Under the pieces are notes generated by a model. The model worked only from the letters and a program-made list of their open reading frames with translations, ran no database searches and was not told the origin of the DNA. This document shows, piece after piece, positions 17,608 through 26,205 of a stretch of DNA of 64,000 nt (position 1 is its first letter; each line of letters begins with the position of its first letter). The stretch covers positions 1,116,001-1,180,000 of the forward strand of contig MGWO01000007.1 in NCBI GenBank assembly GCA_001801025.1, given 5' to 3'. A program made the translations under genes and the position numbers. The DNA is from Gallionellales bacterium GWA2_54_124. Lineage in GTDB: Bacteria > Pseudomonadota > Gammaproteobacteria > Burkholderiales > Gallionellaceae.

Positions 17608-17994
17608 ATGAAAAAATCATCCACCGAAATTTCCATTCCAGACGATCACCGTTCAGCTTGCCCGGTTGCATGTGTGCTGGATATTGTGGGAGATAAATGG
17701 ACGTTGATCGTGGTGCGCGATCTTTTTTTGGGTAAACACCGCTTCGGAGAATTCCAGGCCTCTCCTGAGGCGATGCCGACCAATATCCTGGCCGGGCGCC
17801 TAAAACGACTGGAGGCGGCAGGACTTATCAAGAAAGAGTTCTATCAGGACAATCCGCCAAGAGCGGAATACTTCCTTACCAGTCAGGGTGCAGCCTTAGG
17901 ACCGATATTGATTGCCATGCGGGAATGGGCAGAGCGCTACATTCCCGGTGTAGTCTTAGTGGCAAATATCCCGTCACCAGAAATCAGGGATTAG
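17608..17994 (+). CDS. HxlR-family transcriptional regulator
   Basis: A 128-residue winged-helix regulator (CPVACVLDIVGDKWTLIVVRDL, FGEFQASPEAMPTNILAGRLKRLEAAGLI). The single Cys near the DNA-binding helix in ACPVA, followed by another Cys-like spacing, is the arrangement by which some HxlR proteins sense quinones or aldehydes. I start at the ATG at 17608 because the upstream TTG at 17590 lies in the operator. It should repress itself and the divergent SDR gene. The SDR partner is broken here, so the regulator may be a leftover. Confidence 0.9.
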   Translation: MKKSSTEISIPDDHRSACPVACVLDIVGDKWTLIVVRDLFLGKHRFGEFQASPEAMPTNILAGRLKRLEAAGLIKKEFYQDNPPRAEYFLTSQGAALGPILIAMREWAERYIPGVVLVANIPSPEIRD

Positions 17995-18114
17995 TTGGGT
18001 TGTGAGTACCCGCCTAAATTGTCGGCGCCGTACAATTCACGCGTCTAGGTATTGCTCAAGCTCTGCTTTGCAGCCATAAAGCTGCACGTCGCCAGCTCAT
18101 TTTCCATGAGCAGG

Positions 18115-18471
18115 TGAGTCTCGGGAACGGCACCTCACGCCACTTCGGGATGAGTGTCTGCTGTACTAAATATAGCGGATATTCAAGGAATGATGATTAA
18201 ATTGGCCGAACAGTTTTCAGCCACTACCCCGCGAGCTGGCTGCGGATGATTCTTATAGATCGAAAATGTTTGGTAAATCACGACCACCGTAAACTATGCG
18301 TCAATCCTGATGACCTCTCCCATGAGACGGAAGAGAATGGCATAGTTTCCAACGGTTGCCATTCGTGCTTCCTCGCCAATGTTGGGACGAAGCTGATAGA
18401 TGAGTGGGTTGCGCTGGATGTCGAAGAATTTCGCACGAATGTCCTGAATGAATGTAACTGCTCGACGTGGA
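18115..18471. repeat. Duplicated segment, copy 1 (matches 59065-59422)
   Basis: About 357 bases are nearly identical (I estimate well over 90%) to 59065-59422. Both begin at TCTCGGGA(A/G)CGGCAC and run through TTCAAGGAATGATGATTAAA and the 3' two-thirds of a parE-type gene. Copy 1 stops abruptly after CTCGACGTGGA, where copy 2 continues into the full toxin-antitoxin pair. Confidence 0.88.
18253..18471 (-). pseudogene. Truncated ParE-family toxin gene
   Basis: The minus-strand frame gives RRAVTFIQDIRAKFFDIQRN and PLIYQLRPNIGEEARMATVG, then NYAILFRLMGEVIRI. It matches residues ~44-100 of the intact ParE-like toxin at 59201-59494. The 5' third is missing and the 3' end is shifted by a one-base deletion (ATGCG-TCAATCC against ATGCGTTCAATCC), so RIERIVYGG becomes RIDA. 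No antitoxin gene accompanies it, as expected for a dead copy. Confidence 0.85.
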
Positions 18472-18645
18472 AAGCATAAAGGACGTATTGCTATCCAATT
18501 TTTCAAATTCACAGTCTCACATAGCAACTATATTATTTTCCTCAACTCTACTGATCTTATCTATTTGATTTTTAATAAAAAATTAACTATATGTCAAAGA
18601 AAAATTACTCAGAACGAGACTCGGCTAGTGGTCTATAAATCCGCC

Positions 18646-18864
18646 ATGTCGGCTACGCAGCACTATCTGAATAATACGCTGAATATGTTTGAGTTGATCA
18701 AATATGAATTTGAAGAGGACGGATCGGTTTCAAAAGATACATTCCAGCTTTTACAGCGTGAGCTTGCAAAAACACAAAACCATGTTGCTGAGCTTGCTAA
18801 CCTAGACAACCCAACTCCTGAGAATATCAATGCAAAAGTTAAGCAATCTTTATATGCCCAGTAA
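18646..18864 (+). CDS. Small hypothetical protein
   Basis: A 72-residue hydrophilic, helical-looking protein (MSATQHYLNNTLNMFELIKY ... SKDTFQLLQRELAKTQNHVA). I do not recognise a family. The track start at 18448 runs through AT-rich, non-coding-looking sequence, so I take the ATG at 18646, although its ribosome site is weak. It stands alone, between the dead parE copy and the end of the convergent peroxidase gene. Confidence 0.45.
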   Translation: MSATQHYLNNTLNMFELIKYEFEEDGSVSKDTFQLLQRELAKTQNHVAELANLDNPTPENINAKVKQSLYAQ

Positions 18865-18891
18865 CTCCAACATTGCCAGACTTTTATAAAT

Positions 18892-18942
18892 CCGCCAAGT
18901 CTAATACTCAAATTCGATATTCAACTTGGCGTAATTATTTTT
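18892..18942. terminator. Possible bidirectional terminator hairpin
   Basis: An inverted repeat CGCCAAGT (18893-18900) / ACTTGGCG (18924-18931) with a 23-base loop lies between the convergent small gene and peroxidase gene. On the plus strand it is followed by TAATTATTTTTA. The long loop makes this only a candidate. Confidence 0.4.
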
Positions 18943-18947
18943 AAAAA

Positions 18948-19985
18948 TTAATGTGCTAGTGGCAATTCTGGCAACGTCAAAGGCATATGCTTAGAAGTCA
19001 GTGCTTCCATGAACGCAACGATGTCCGACATCTCCTGCTCACTCAAGTTGAGCGGTTTGATATTGGGAGACAGGTCTGTTTTAACTTCCCCGCCCTTATT
19101 ATAGTGCGCAACAACTTCTTTTAGTGTTTTGGCCGATCCGTCATGAAAATACGGTGCAGTCAAAGCAACATCACGCAATGTTGGTGTCTTGAAAGCGCCC
19201 TTTAAAGCGGTAACCTTCCTTTGTGTATAGCGACCAAGATCGGGATTTTCTACACCATAAGATGCGAGCCCCAAATTATGGAAACCGTTATCGGTAAAAT
19301 TGGCGCCTTGATGACAAGCAGAACAATTTCCCTTCTTGGGATCGGTAAACAATCGGAAGCCAGTGACTTGTTGCTTTGTCATCGCATTCTTGTCACCTTT
19401 TACCCAGCGATCGAATGGTGAATTATTACTAATGACGCTACGCTCGAAAGTCGCGATCGCTTTAGCCAACGTCGCTTTATCAATTGGCTCCCCTGGATAT
19501 GCCTTTGCAAAATCAGCCTTATAACCTTCACTAGTATTTAAAAACGCCATCATGGCTGAGAAATTAGCAGCCATTTCATGTTCGCTTTCCAGTGGCCCAG
19601 TTGCCTGGTCTTCAAGATCTTTTTTACGACCATCCCACATTTGCAACCCATTAAATGCTGTATTGGTAACTGTAGGTGATGCACGACCTAACACCTCGCT
19701 TTTAAATCCTTTTGCAGTAGGCAATCCATCCGACCAACCATAAACCGGATTGTGACAGGTCGCGCAGGACATGTTGCCATCGCCAGATAAACGTGTATCA
19801 AAGAACAGCTTTTTCCCAAGTTCAATACGGGCAGCATTCGGCTTATTATCCGCCGGATAGGGGGCTGTGACAGGTAGCAACCATGACTTATCTTGCTTAG
19901 TTGGTGTCATTACATAATCAGTCGCGAAAGCTGATTGCAGCACAAGTGTAGAAATTAAGGTTGAAACAATAAAACGACTTTTCAT
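18948..19985 (-). CDS. Di-heme cytochrome c peroxidase family protein (CCP/MauG-like)
   Basis: A 345-residue exported protein: Sec signal (MKSRFIVSTLISTLVLQSAFA), then two heme c sites, CATCH in MSCATCHNPVYGWSDG and CSACH in GNCSACHQGANFTDNG. The body matches bacterial di-heme peroxidases (LGKKLFFDTRLSGDG, TPTLRDVALTAPYFHDGSA). Such enzymes reduce H2O2 in the periplasm with electrons from cytochrome c or cupredoxin, or oxidise protein residues (MauG). It is the last gene of a minus-strand set: cupredoxin, cytochrome, cytochrome, peroxidase; the first three are plausible electron donors for it. Confidence 0.9.
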   Translation of the reverse strand: MKSRFIVSTLISTLVLQSAFATDYVMTPTKQDKSWLLPVTAPYPADNKPNAARIELGKKLFFDTRLSGDGNMSCATCHNPVYGWSDGLPTAKGFKSEVLGRASPTVTNTAFNGLQMWDGRKKDLEDQATGPLESEHEMAANFSAMMAFLNTSEGYKADFAKAYPGEPIDKATLAKAIATFERSVISNNSPFDRWVKGDKNAMTKQQVTGFRLFTDPKKGNCSACHQGANFTDNGFHNLGLASYGVENPDLGRYTQRKVTALKGAFKTPTLRDVALTAPYFHDGSAKTLKEVVAHYNKGGEVKTDLSPNIKPLNLSEQEMSDIVAFMEALTSKHMPLTLPELPLAH

Positions 19986-20009
19986 CAGGCACCCCTTTTC
20001 GATTAAAAA

Positions 20010-20390
20010 CTATGGCTTTTCAACAAGAGTATCGATGTAATGCACCACATCGGTAATTTGCTCATCTGTCAACTCTTCACCCCACGGTGGCATAAATTCT
20101 GAACGCCCCATCTCCTTGCCTCCTCTGCGAACAATCATTTCCTTATAACTGGTTGGATAGGTACTCTTACGCAAATTAGCAGGCTTCGGGTTGTACATCT
20201 TGGCAGCACGTCCCATCCCGTCTGCATTGGGTCCATGACATAGCTGACAATAATTGTGGAACACCAGATCACCTCGATAAATCGATGCTTCCGGCGTATC
20301 CCTGCGAGGATAATCGTCCAGCGATTTCGCCTGCACGGACACACAACAAATCACATACAGCAGCGCGCCAACTATATTTTGCAACCGCAT
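20010..20390 (-). CDS. Periplasmic mono-heme cytochrome c (class I)
   Basis: A 126-residue protein with a Sec signal (LLYVICCVSVQA) and one heme site, CQLCH, in FHNYCQLCHGPNADGMGRAA. A distal Met ligand is likely in SEFMPPWGEELTDEQI, the usual C-terminal helix context. It is a close paralogue of the next cytochrome (shared GRAAK..NP.PANLRKS and YKEMI.R.GG), so the pair arose by duplication. It probably shuttles electrons between the cupredoxin and the di-heme peroxidase. Confidence 0.9.
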   Translation of the reverse strand: MRLQNIVGALLYVICCVSVQAKSLDDYPRRDTPEASIYRGDLVFHNYCQLCHGPNADGMGRAAKMYNPKPANLRKSTYPTSYKEMIVRRGGKEMGRSEFMPPWGEELTDEQITDVVHYIDTLVEKP

Positions 20391-20402
20391 AGCAACTTCT
20401 CC

Positions 20403-20795
20403 CTATTTTTCGGCATCTGCTGGCGCAATAGTGCGCAAAAAATTGACAACATCGTGGATCTGTTCTTCGGTCAATTCATCTTGCCAAGAGGGCATATCAG
20501 GCGAGCGGCCCCATCCGCCGCCCCCTTTACGGATTATCATTTCCTTGTATATGTCAGGCACCATGCTTTTACGCAAATTGGCCGGCCGTGGATTGTGAAG
20601 CTTCGCCGCGCGTCCGTTTCCTTCTCCGGTAATACCATGACAAAGCGTGCAATAGCTTGAAAAAACAATTTCACCACGAATTACCGATGCCTGAAACGTA
20701 TTTTTAATAGGTACAGATTCATCGCTTGTTGCGACAGTTTGATGACAAAAAAACAATGTGAGCGCGGTGATTGCACTGCGCCTCACAAAATTCAT
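20403..20795 (-). CDS. Periplasmic mono-heme cytochrome c (class I), paralogue
   Basis: A 130-residue exported protein with the heme site CTLCH (FSSYCTLCHGITGEGNGRAA) and a likely Met ligand in SPDMPSWQDELTEEQI. It is a duplicate of the neighbouring cytochrome, 12 bases from its start, and its own start overlaps the cupredoxin stop by four bases. Keeping two similar cytochromes side by side suggests different redox partners or potentials. Confidence 0.9.
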   Translation of the reverse strand: MNFVRRSAITALTLFFCHQTVATSDESVPIKNTFQASVIRGEIVFSSYCTLCHGITGEGNGRAAKLHNPRPANLRKSMVPDIYKEMIIRKGGGGWGRSPDMPSWQDELTEEQIHDVVNFLRTIAPADAEK

Positions 20796-21103
20796 TTGTT
20801 TACCTCTACATTGAGTTTCATCTCAGGGTGAATCGCACATTCCACTTCAACCTTGCCAGCCTGTGTGAAGGTAACCTTCTTAGATTGCCCTTGAGGATAT
20901 GATCCTAAATCAAATGTCTGCGCATCTGAAAGTGAGAACACATTGTGGTTAAATGGATCGGAATTTTTAAATTCAATCACATCGCCAACTTTAAGCTTTA
21001 ACTCTTTTTTGGTAAATTTTTTATCCTTTTGCTCAATCAGATATTCAGCTGAAAAAGCGGTGGAACTTAGCAAGGTTAGTGTAAGCATAGCAAGTAATTT
21101 CAT
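20792..21103 (-). CDS. Cupredoxin (plastocyanin/azurin-like blue copper protein)
   Basis: A 103-residue protein with a Sec signal (MLTLTLLSSTAFSA) and the four type-1 copper ligands in order: His in FNHNVFS, then Cys-His-Met in VECAIHPEMKLNVEV. It resembles the small cupredoxins often labelled methylamine-utilisation-like. It would carry single electrons in the periplasm. It leads the electron-transfer cluster and starts 27 bases after the chemoreceptor gene stop, so transcription may come from further upstream. Confidence 0.88.
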   Translation of the reverse strand: MKLLAMLTLTLLSSTAFSAEYLIEQKDKKFTKKELKLKVGDVIEFKNSDPFNHNVFSLSDAQTFDLGSYPQGQSKKVTFTQAGKVEVECAIHPEMKLNVEVNK

Positions 21104-21130
21104 TGTGTTTCTCCTTTATAATTGAAAAAC

Positions 21131-22768
21131 TTATTTACGAAGCTTAAATTTGGACATCATGAACTCTAATTCTTCTGCGGTATGCCTCAGTTCAATTGAA
21201 TTTTCATCCAATCTAGATGACTGAGCACCAGACTGAGAAGCCATTTTTCCGAGCGATAAAACACTGTGTTGAATATTCTCAACGGAATGCCTTTGATCAG
21301 TCATCAACACCTCAATCGATTTCATCACGCTTTGCATATTGACCGCCGCATGACTAGCCTGCGTCACGGAGTCCGCAATATCTTTTAAACGCTGGCCATT
21401 TTCGCCCGCACCGACAGTAGAGTCCTCTAGCGCCTGGACGGTAAGATCTGCATCACTACGAATGTTCAGTGCGATTACATGAATTTCCTTAGTGGCTTTG
21501 GCTGTCATCTCCGCTAGTTTACGTACTTCATCCGCGACAACTGCAAAACCTCGTCCCTGCTCACCCGCTCGAGCGGCTTCAATTGCGGCATTAAGTGCAA
21601 GTAAATTAGTTTGATCAGCAATACCCTGTATGACTTTACTGATTTTAGAAATATCATCAACTGAATGCACCAAAGCCTGAGCCACTTTTAGCGTGCTGCC
21701 CATTTTTATTTGGTATTCGCCAAAGTGCTGCACCATTTGCCCCATTCCAGCCAAATTATTTTCTACTGCTTCGACCGTATTCTGTGCACTTGCAATGGCA
21801 TTATGCAGATAATCAGATGTCTGAGAAGTCGCCGTCAACACTTCGGAAGAGGCATGCTCAAATCCAGAAACAGCCATCTGAAGATGACTTTCAATATCGC
21901 GTGACTGTAGCGCCGACTCATGGATGGACTGAGCATGACATGTGACTTCACTGGAACGTGAGTGTATAGAAGCCACTGTTGCATTGAGACTTTCCAATGT
22001 CAACTTTAGCGCATAAAGGGTTTTTCCTACCTCATCTTTACCATAATCTCCTACCACTTCGCTCAAATCACCTTGCGCCATTTGCTCTATGGCATTTTCC
22101 ATTCGATTGAGCGGTCTGGTTAATAGATTTTTAAGCACTACTGCAAGAAGTGATAACAAAAATGCAGCCGCCAAAACAACACCTACCAACGTGTAAATCA
22201 TATTGTCGCCGCGCACGTTATTTTCTTCGGCCAGACGCTCAAGCTCCTTCTCTTCCTCATCCAAAATGGCTGTGGAAAGTTCGTTTATCTGAGCAAGGGT
22301 ATTGCCAATTTCTTTTAATTTGAGCATAGCCTCGCTGTCATCATTCTTTTTTGCAGCACGAATGACATCCATACGCAAGGGCTTGATTTGTTCGTTAAGT
22401 TTGACTAGCTCAGCAACCTTGGAATTTCCAGCCAAACTGGTCGTCAAATTTTGCAGACTTTCATCCAATAATGAAGCAGATTTGATGGCGTCAATTGCTG
22501 ATGATCTGATGTCGTCTGGTTCGCTTGACGAAATCAGTCGATACATCGCTTTGTCCATAGAGAGTGTAGAGGCGCGGGCCATGACCGATGAATTCAATCC
22601 TTGCTTGGCACGCGCTATACCAATCTGAAAAGAATCAGACAGGTGTTGAATTCCCATTCCGCCGACAAGACCTACAATAATCATGCCAATGCCAAAAAGC
22701 CCCATCAGCCAATAAATCTTTTTTGACCAGCTGATATTACCAATTGCCTGCTCGATCCTGGACGCCAT
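21131..22768 (-). CDS. Methyl-accepting chemotaxis protein
   Basis: A 545-residue chemoreceptor. TM1 (~17-40, [20 protein letters not shown]), a four-helix-bundle periplasmic sensor (~45-190), TM2 (~195-215), HAMP ([20 protein letters not shown]) and the cytoplasmic signalling hairpin with the conserved tip [20 protein letters not shown]. It signals to CheA/CheW, which are not in the window. It lies directly upstream of the cupredoxin gene on the same strand. A related receptor gene precedes it. Confidence 0.93.
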   Translation of the reverse strand: MASRIEQAIGNISWSKKIYWLMGLFGIGMIIVGLVGGMGIQHLSDSFQIGIARAKQGLNSSVMARASTLSMDKAMYRLISSSEPDDIRSSAIDAIKSASLLDESLQNLTTSLAGNSKVAELVKLNEQIKPLRMDVIRAAKKNDDSEAMLKLKEIGNTLAQINELSTAILDEEEKELERLAEENNVRGDNMIYTLVGVVLAAAFLLSLLAVVLKNLLTRPLNRMENAIEQMAQGDLSEVVGDYGKDEVGKTLYALKLTLESLNATVASIHSRSSEVTCHAQSIHESALQSRDIESHLQMAVSGFEHASSEVLTATSQTSDYLHNAIASAQNTVEAVENNLAGMGQMVQHFGEYQIKMGSTLKVAQALVHSVDDISKISKVIQGIADQTNLLALNAAIEAARAGEQGRGFAVVADEVRKLAEMTAKATKEIHVIALNIRSDADLTVQALEDSTVGAGENGQRLKDIADSVTQASHAAVNMQSVMKSIEVLMTDQRHSVENIQHSVLSLGKMASQSGAQSSRLDENSIELRHTAEELEFMMSKFKLRK

Positions 22769-22956
22769 GGGCTCTCCAATAAATTGGTTTTAATATTTAC
22801 AATACTTGACTATAACACACAGGATTATTCTTACAAATTTTCTTATCTTTGTAAATAAAATTTCAACTTTTACTAATCAGCCACGTGGCTAATACAAAGG
22901 TATGCGCTTCGGATTAAAAAGAACCATCCCCTAAACCAATTAAAATATGATCAAAA

Positions 22957-25057
22957 TCAATTTGATAGAGTAAATCTTGACACGATTGACTCCAAGTCAC
23001 TGGCAGATACACCAAGACTCCCAGCATGGGCATGGAGCTGAACAGACTGCTTCTTATTACCCTCACTAATCATCGAAAGTTCATCAATATTTTCACTGAT
23101 GCTTTTAACAGCCGCCTCCTGAGAATGCATGGCGATATCAATTTCAGCCATGGTTCGCCCCATACTTTCAGCTTGTACCAATGCATATCCTATCCCCTGT
23201 GCAACATCGCGCAACCGATTTGCGTTTTCTCTCGCATCACTGACCGATTGTTCAAGTGATCCGACAGTGCTACTGACGTTACCTCCAATATCGACCGCAA
23301 TCGCTGCTATTTCAGAGTTGGCAACTTGCGTTTGCGCTGCCAGACGACTAATTTCCTGTGCGATATCAGCAAAACTATGCGACCTGATACCATCACATAT
23401 ATTGACACCTTCTGGGGGAAATTGGCTTGGATACAGTCCTTGTCTGGTCGCTGTCTGGCGATTGTCAATAATGGAGGCGAGTTCTTGAACAGAGATGAGC
23501 ACGTCCTTCATCGCCTGTGAAGCATCTGAGGCGAGTTGATGTCCGTTATCAATAAGCGATACGGTATCATTTACAAGCAAACGTATTTCTTTTGCAGACT
23601 CAGCGACACCCTGTGCTAAAGTGCGAACCTCGCTTGCAACAACACTAAAGCCTTTACCATACTCGCCTGCACGCGCTGCCTCTACAGCGGCATTAAGTGC
23701 AAGTATATTAGTTTGAAAAGCGATGCTGTTTATGACGCCAATAATTTCCCCTACCTTTTTTGAGCTCGCAGCAATTGTTCCTATATTATCGACTACTTTT
23801 TCGACAATATTACCGCCACGATCCACCGTTTCACTGGCATTTTTGGCTAGAAACACACCGCGTTTGGCCTGACTTGACGCATTGATAGCCAGTTGCTCAG
23901 TTTGCTTGGCAACATCTGAAATTGAACGCGTAACGTCAGTAATTGAAGCAACAGAATTTAGCAAGCTGCGCGAACTGCTCATGGTATCTTCCATCCCATT
24001 GCGATAGCTCTCGAACTGTTCAACCATGAGTTCCATTGAAGTCAAATTAGAGTGAGCATCTTGAATGGTAGCTTCGCTGCTTTGAATTGCGATGGATATA
24101 TTTTCAACGGTTTGTAATGTTGCAGCGAGCACCACTTGCGAACGTTCGCGAACTCCATTCATCGCGGCATCCATTAACTTGCCATCTAAAGTAACGGCGT
24201 TCGCAATCAGATCTATGTCTCGCGCGTGTGTAGAAATAAGATTAGAGCCGTCTCGAATCTGCACGACCATATTGTTCAAGCTATTGACTGTGCGTCCACA
24301 TGAGGAAAGCATATTGCCAATTTCGTCACTACTTTTCCCATCAATAGCAAAATTCAGTTTCCCATCAGCCATATCGGCCATCGCAATTTCCATGCGGCGC
24401 AAAGGGGTCAATAGTAACTGACGCAACAAAAAAGACAGGAAAGATACTATAAAAATGGCAGCAAGTACGGTTTCAGATAGTAATTTGATACGTGCATTAC
24501 CACGTTCAGCATTGTCTGCTGCTAACTTTGCCAAAAATTTCTGCTCAGTCTGAAGCGTCTTGCTTGATAATTCGTCAATTCTTTGAATCGCATCGCCAAT
24601 ATCCTTTAATTTGGCCAATGCATTTTGATGCATCATTGTTTTTGGCTGATAGAAGCACTTGCATTCTAGGCTGTTTGATCTGCTGATTAAGCCCAACCAA
24701 TTCCTTTACATCAGCGCTATCTGGTAAAGCCAGAGAAAGTTTTTGCAACGCCTCATCAAGCAATGATGCCTGTTTAATTGCAGAGATAGCTGCCGCGCGA
24801 ATATCAGCACTTTCGCTTGCTAAAATTAAACGATAAAGTGCTTGGTCCATCGCCATTGTGGATATGCGAGCCGCGGTAGCAGAGTCTAATCGTGTACGAG
24901 TTACTTCAACGCCTGTTTGAAAACTTGACGATAGATTACTGATTGTTCTTGCACCGACAGCTCCCACAGCCACTATACCAGCACTAAAAACCACAACCAA
25001 TATTATGATTTTTGTGCCCCACGAGAGATCAAAGAATAATTTTTTCACAGTCCACAC
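22957..25057 (-). pseudogene. Second methyl-accepting chemotaxis protein, frameshifted
   Basis: Two minus-strand frames form one receptor: 24575-25057 gives TM1 and the four-helix sensor up to [10 protein letters not shown], and the other continues [22 protein letters not shown]2, HAMP, the tip [20 protein letters not shown] and the C-terminal arm. The break fits one extra A: TCAAAATGCATTGG should read TCA AAT GCA TTG (S N A L), as in the paralogue. The arm also holds an odd stretch, [20 protein letters not shown], not normal for this coiled coil. The gene is either freshly broken or carries a homopolymer error; sensor domains of the two receptors are clearly homologous. Confidence 0.85.
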
Positions 25058-25423
25058 CTAACACTAACATAATCACATTTATATCGTAAAATACTATAAT
25101 TCTTGTTGCAACTTGATTTTTATTTCAAATAACGGCACAACACAAAGACTTAAAACGCAATATATTCAATATGTTAAATAAATTCATCTATTAAAATCCT
25201 GAGGTATAAGTAAACTGTCGCCGAAAAAATATGATATTTTTCCAACACACGCTAACAGCAACTCAGATAAAATCAAGGAATATACTAATAAACCAGTTCA
25301 ACTCCTCTCAACCCTACCTCGTCACCGAATTTACTCGATGACACAATCCCATCCAGTGCAGTTCAGCTCGCCAAATGGAGCTGTGGTTAAATTTCAGGGT
25401 AAGCAGCGATTATGGCAAGTCTA

Positions 25424-25454
25424 GCAAAAAAATAGGCACCTGATTAAAGGTGCC
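25424..25454 (-). terminator. Rho-independent terminator (minus strand)
   Basis: Hairpin GGCACCT / AGGTGCC (25435-25454) with a 6-base loop; on the minus strand it is followed by TATTTTTTTGC. It would end transcripts coming from the small gene at 25665-25949. Confidence 0.75.
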
Positions 25455-25664
25455 CAAAGGAGGAAAGAACATATCAAGGAGGTCTTGATCGTATCGGTTA
25501 AGCATTATGCGCGATCAGTATTACAAAAATATTACATCGCCGCCGTTTCGATGAACAACCCCATTACCAATTACATTGCAGTATTTTCGGTGTTTATGAC
25601 AATCTCCGTCCATATTAAAGGAAAGAAATTGTCATCTTTTTACACGAGAATTGCAGCCGTAGTG

Positions 25665-25949
25665 TTAATAACCCGTTTTTTTGAAGAACACTAAATTGAG
25701 GGCGTGCATCCGATGGTGAAAATCAGCCGTGGTGATATGCCCAAGTTGAAGCAGGGATAGCAGGATGCCGAAGGCGGTGTTCTGATAGCCAGACAGCATG
25801 GCTGCTTCATCCTTTTTGTCACTAAATTCAAACTGGTCATCGTAATCATTAATGGCTTCCACAAGGTCGTCAAAATCTTCAAGCAGATGCTCGATCCGTT
25901 TGTCGTCGTACTTGAACTGCCTCATCAACTTGTTGATTGAATTACTCAT
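25665..25949 (-). CDS. Small acidic hypothetical protein
   Basis: A 94-residue protein (MSNSINKLMRQFKYDDKRIE ... QFEFSDKKDEAAMLSGYQNT). It is acidic at the front, with a helical, more hydrophobic middle (AFGILLSLLQLGHITTADFH). I recognise no family. A strong Shine-Dalgarno (AGGAG, 7 bases before ATG) and a terminator downstream support a real gene. It sits between the chemoreceptors and the topoisomerase of the mobile remnant. Confidence 0.65.
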   Translation of the reverse strand: MSNSINKLMRQFKYDDKRIEHLLEDFDDLVEAINDYDDQFEFSDKKDEAAMLSGYQNTAFGILLSLLQLGHITTADFHHRMHALNLVFFKKTGY

Positions 25950-26119
25950 AATTTACTTCTCCTGATTTTATAAATTTAATACTGAAATATTTGTTTGCGG
26001 TTTTAACATCAGGAATCGATCTGATTGCCGATCTGATAGGGGGAGGGCATCCAAAATGGCCTGCTATGAACCCTAGTCATCTCGCCGGTACGAGCAACGC
26101 GGTATTAAATCCGCAGTGC

Positions 26120-26175
26120 CAGGGAGCATGCTCATGCCGAAAAGTAGAATGGCTTTCAGCATTGCAGGCTCCCTG
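26120..26175. other. Extended hairpin structure downstream of topB
   Basis: Nested complementary blocks form a long stem: CAGGGAGC/GCTCCCTG (26120-26127 with 26168-26175), then ATGCT/AGCAT, then GCC/GGC, with a 5-base bulge and 12-base loop. No T-run follows on either strand, so it is not an ordinary terminator. Confidence 0.35.
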
Positions 26176-26205
26176 ATGACTCGCCCGTCCGGAGCGCTAC
26201 GCCTG

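Noticed and set aside
25485-25694. 69-residue plus-strand ORF
   Set aside because: No family resemblance, AT-rich sequence, and it overlaps the end of a better supported minus-strand gene.
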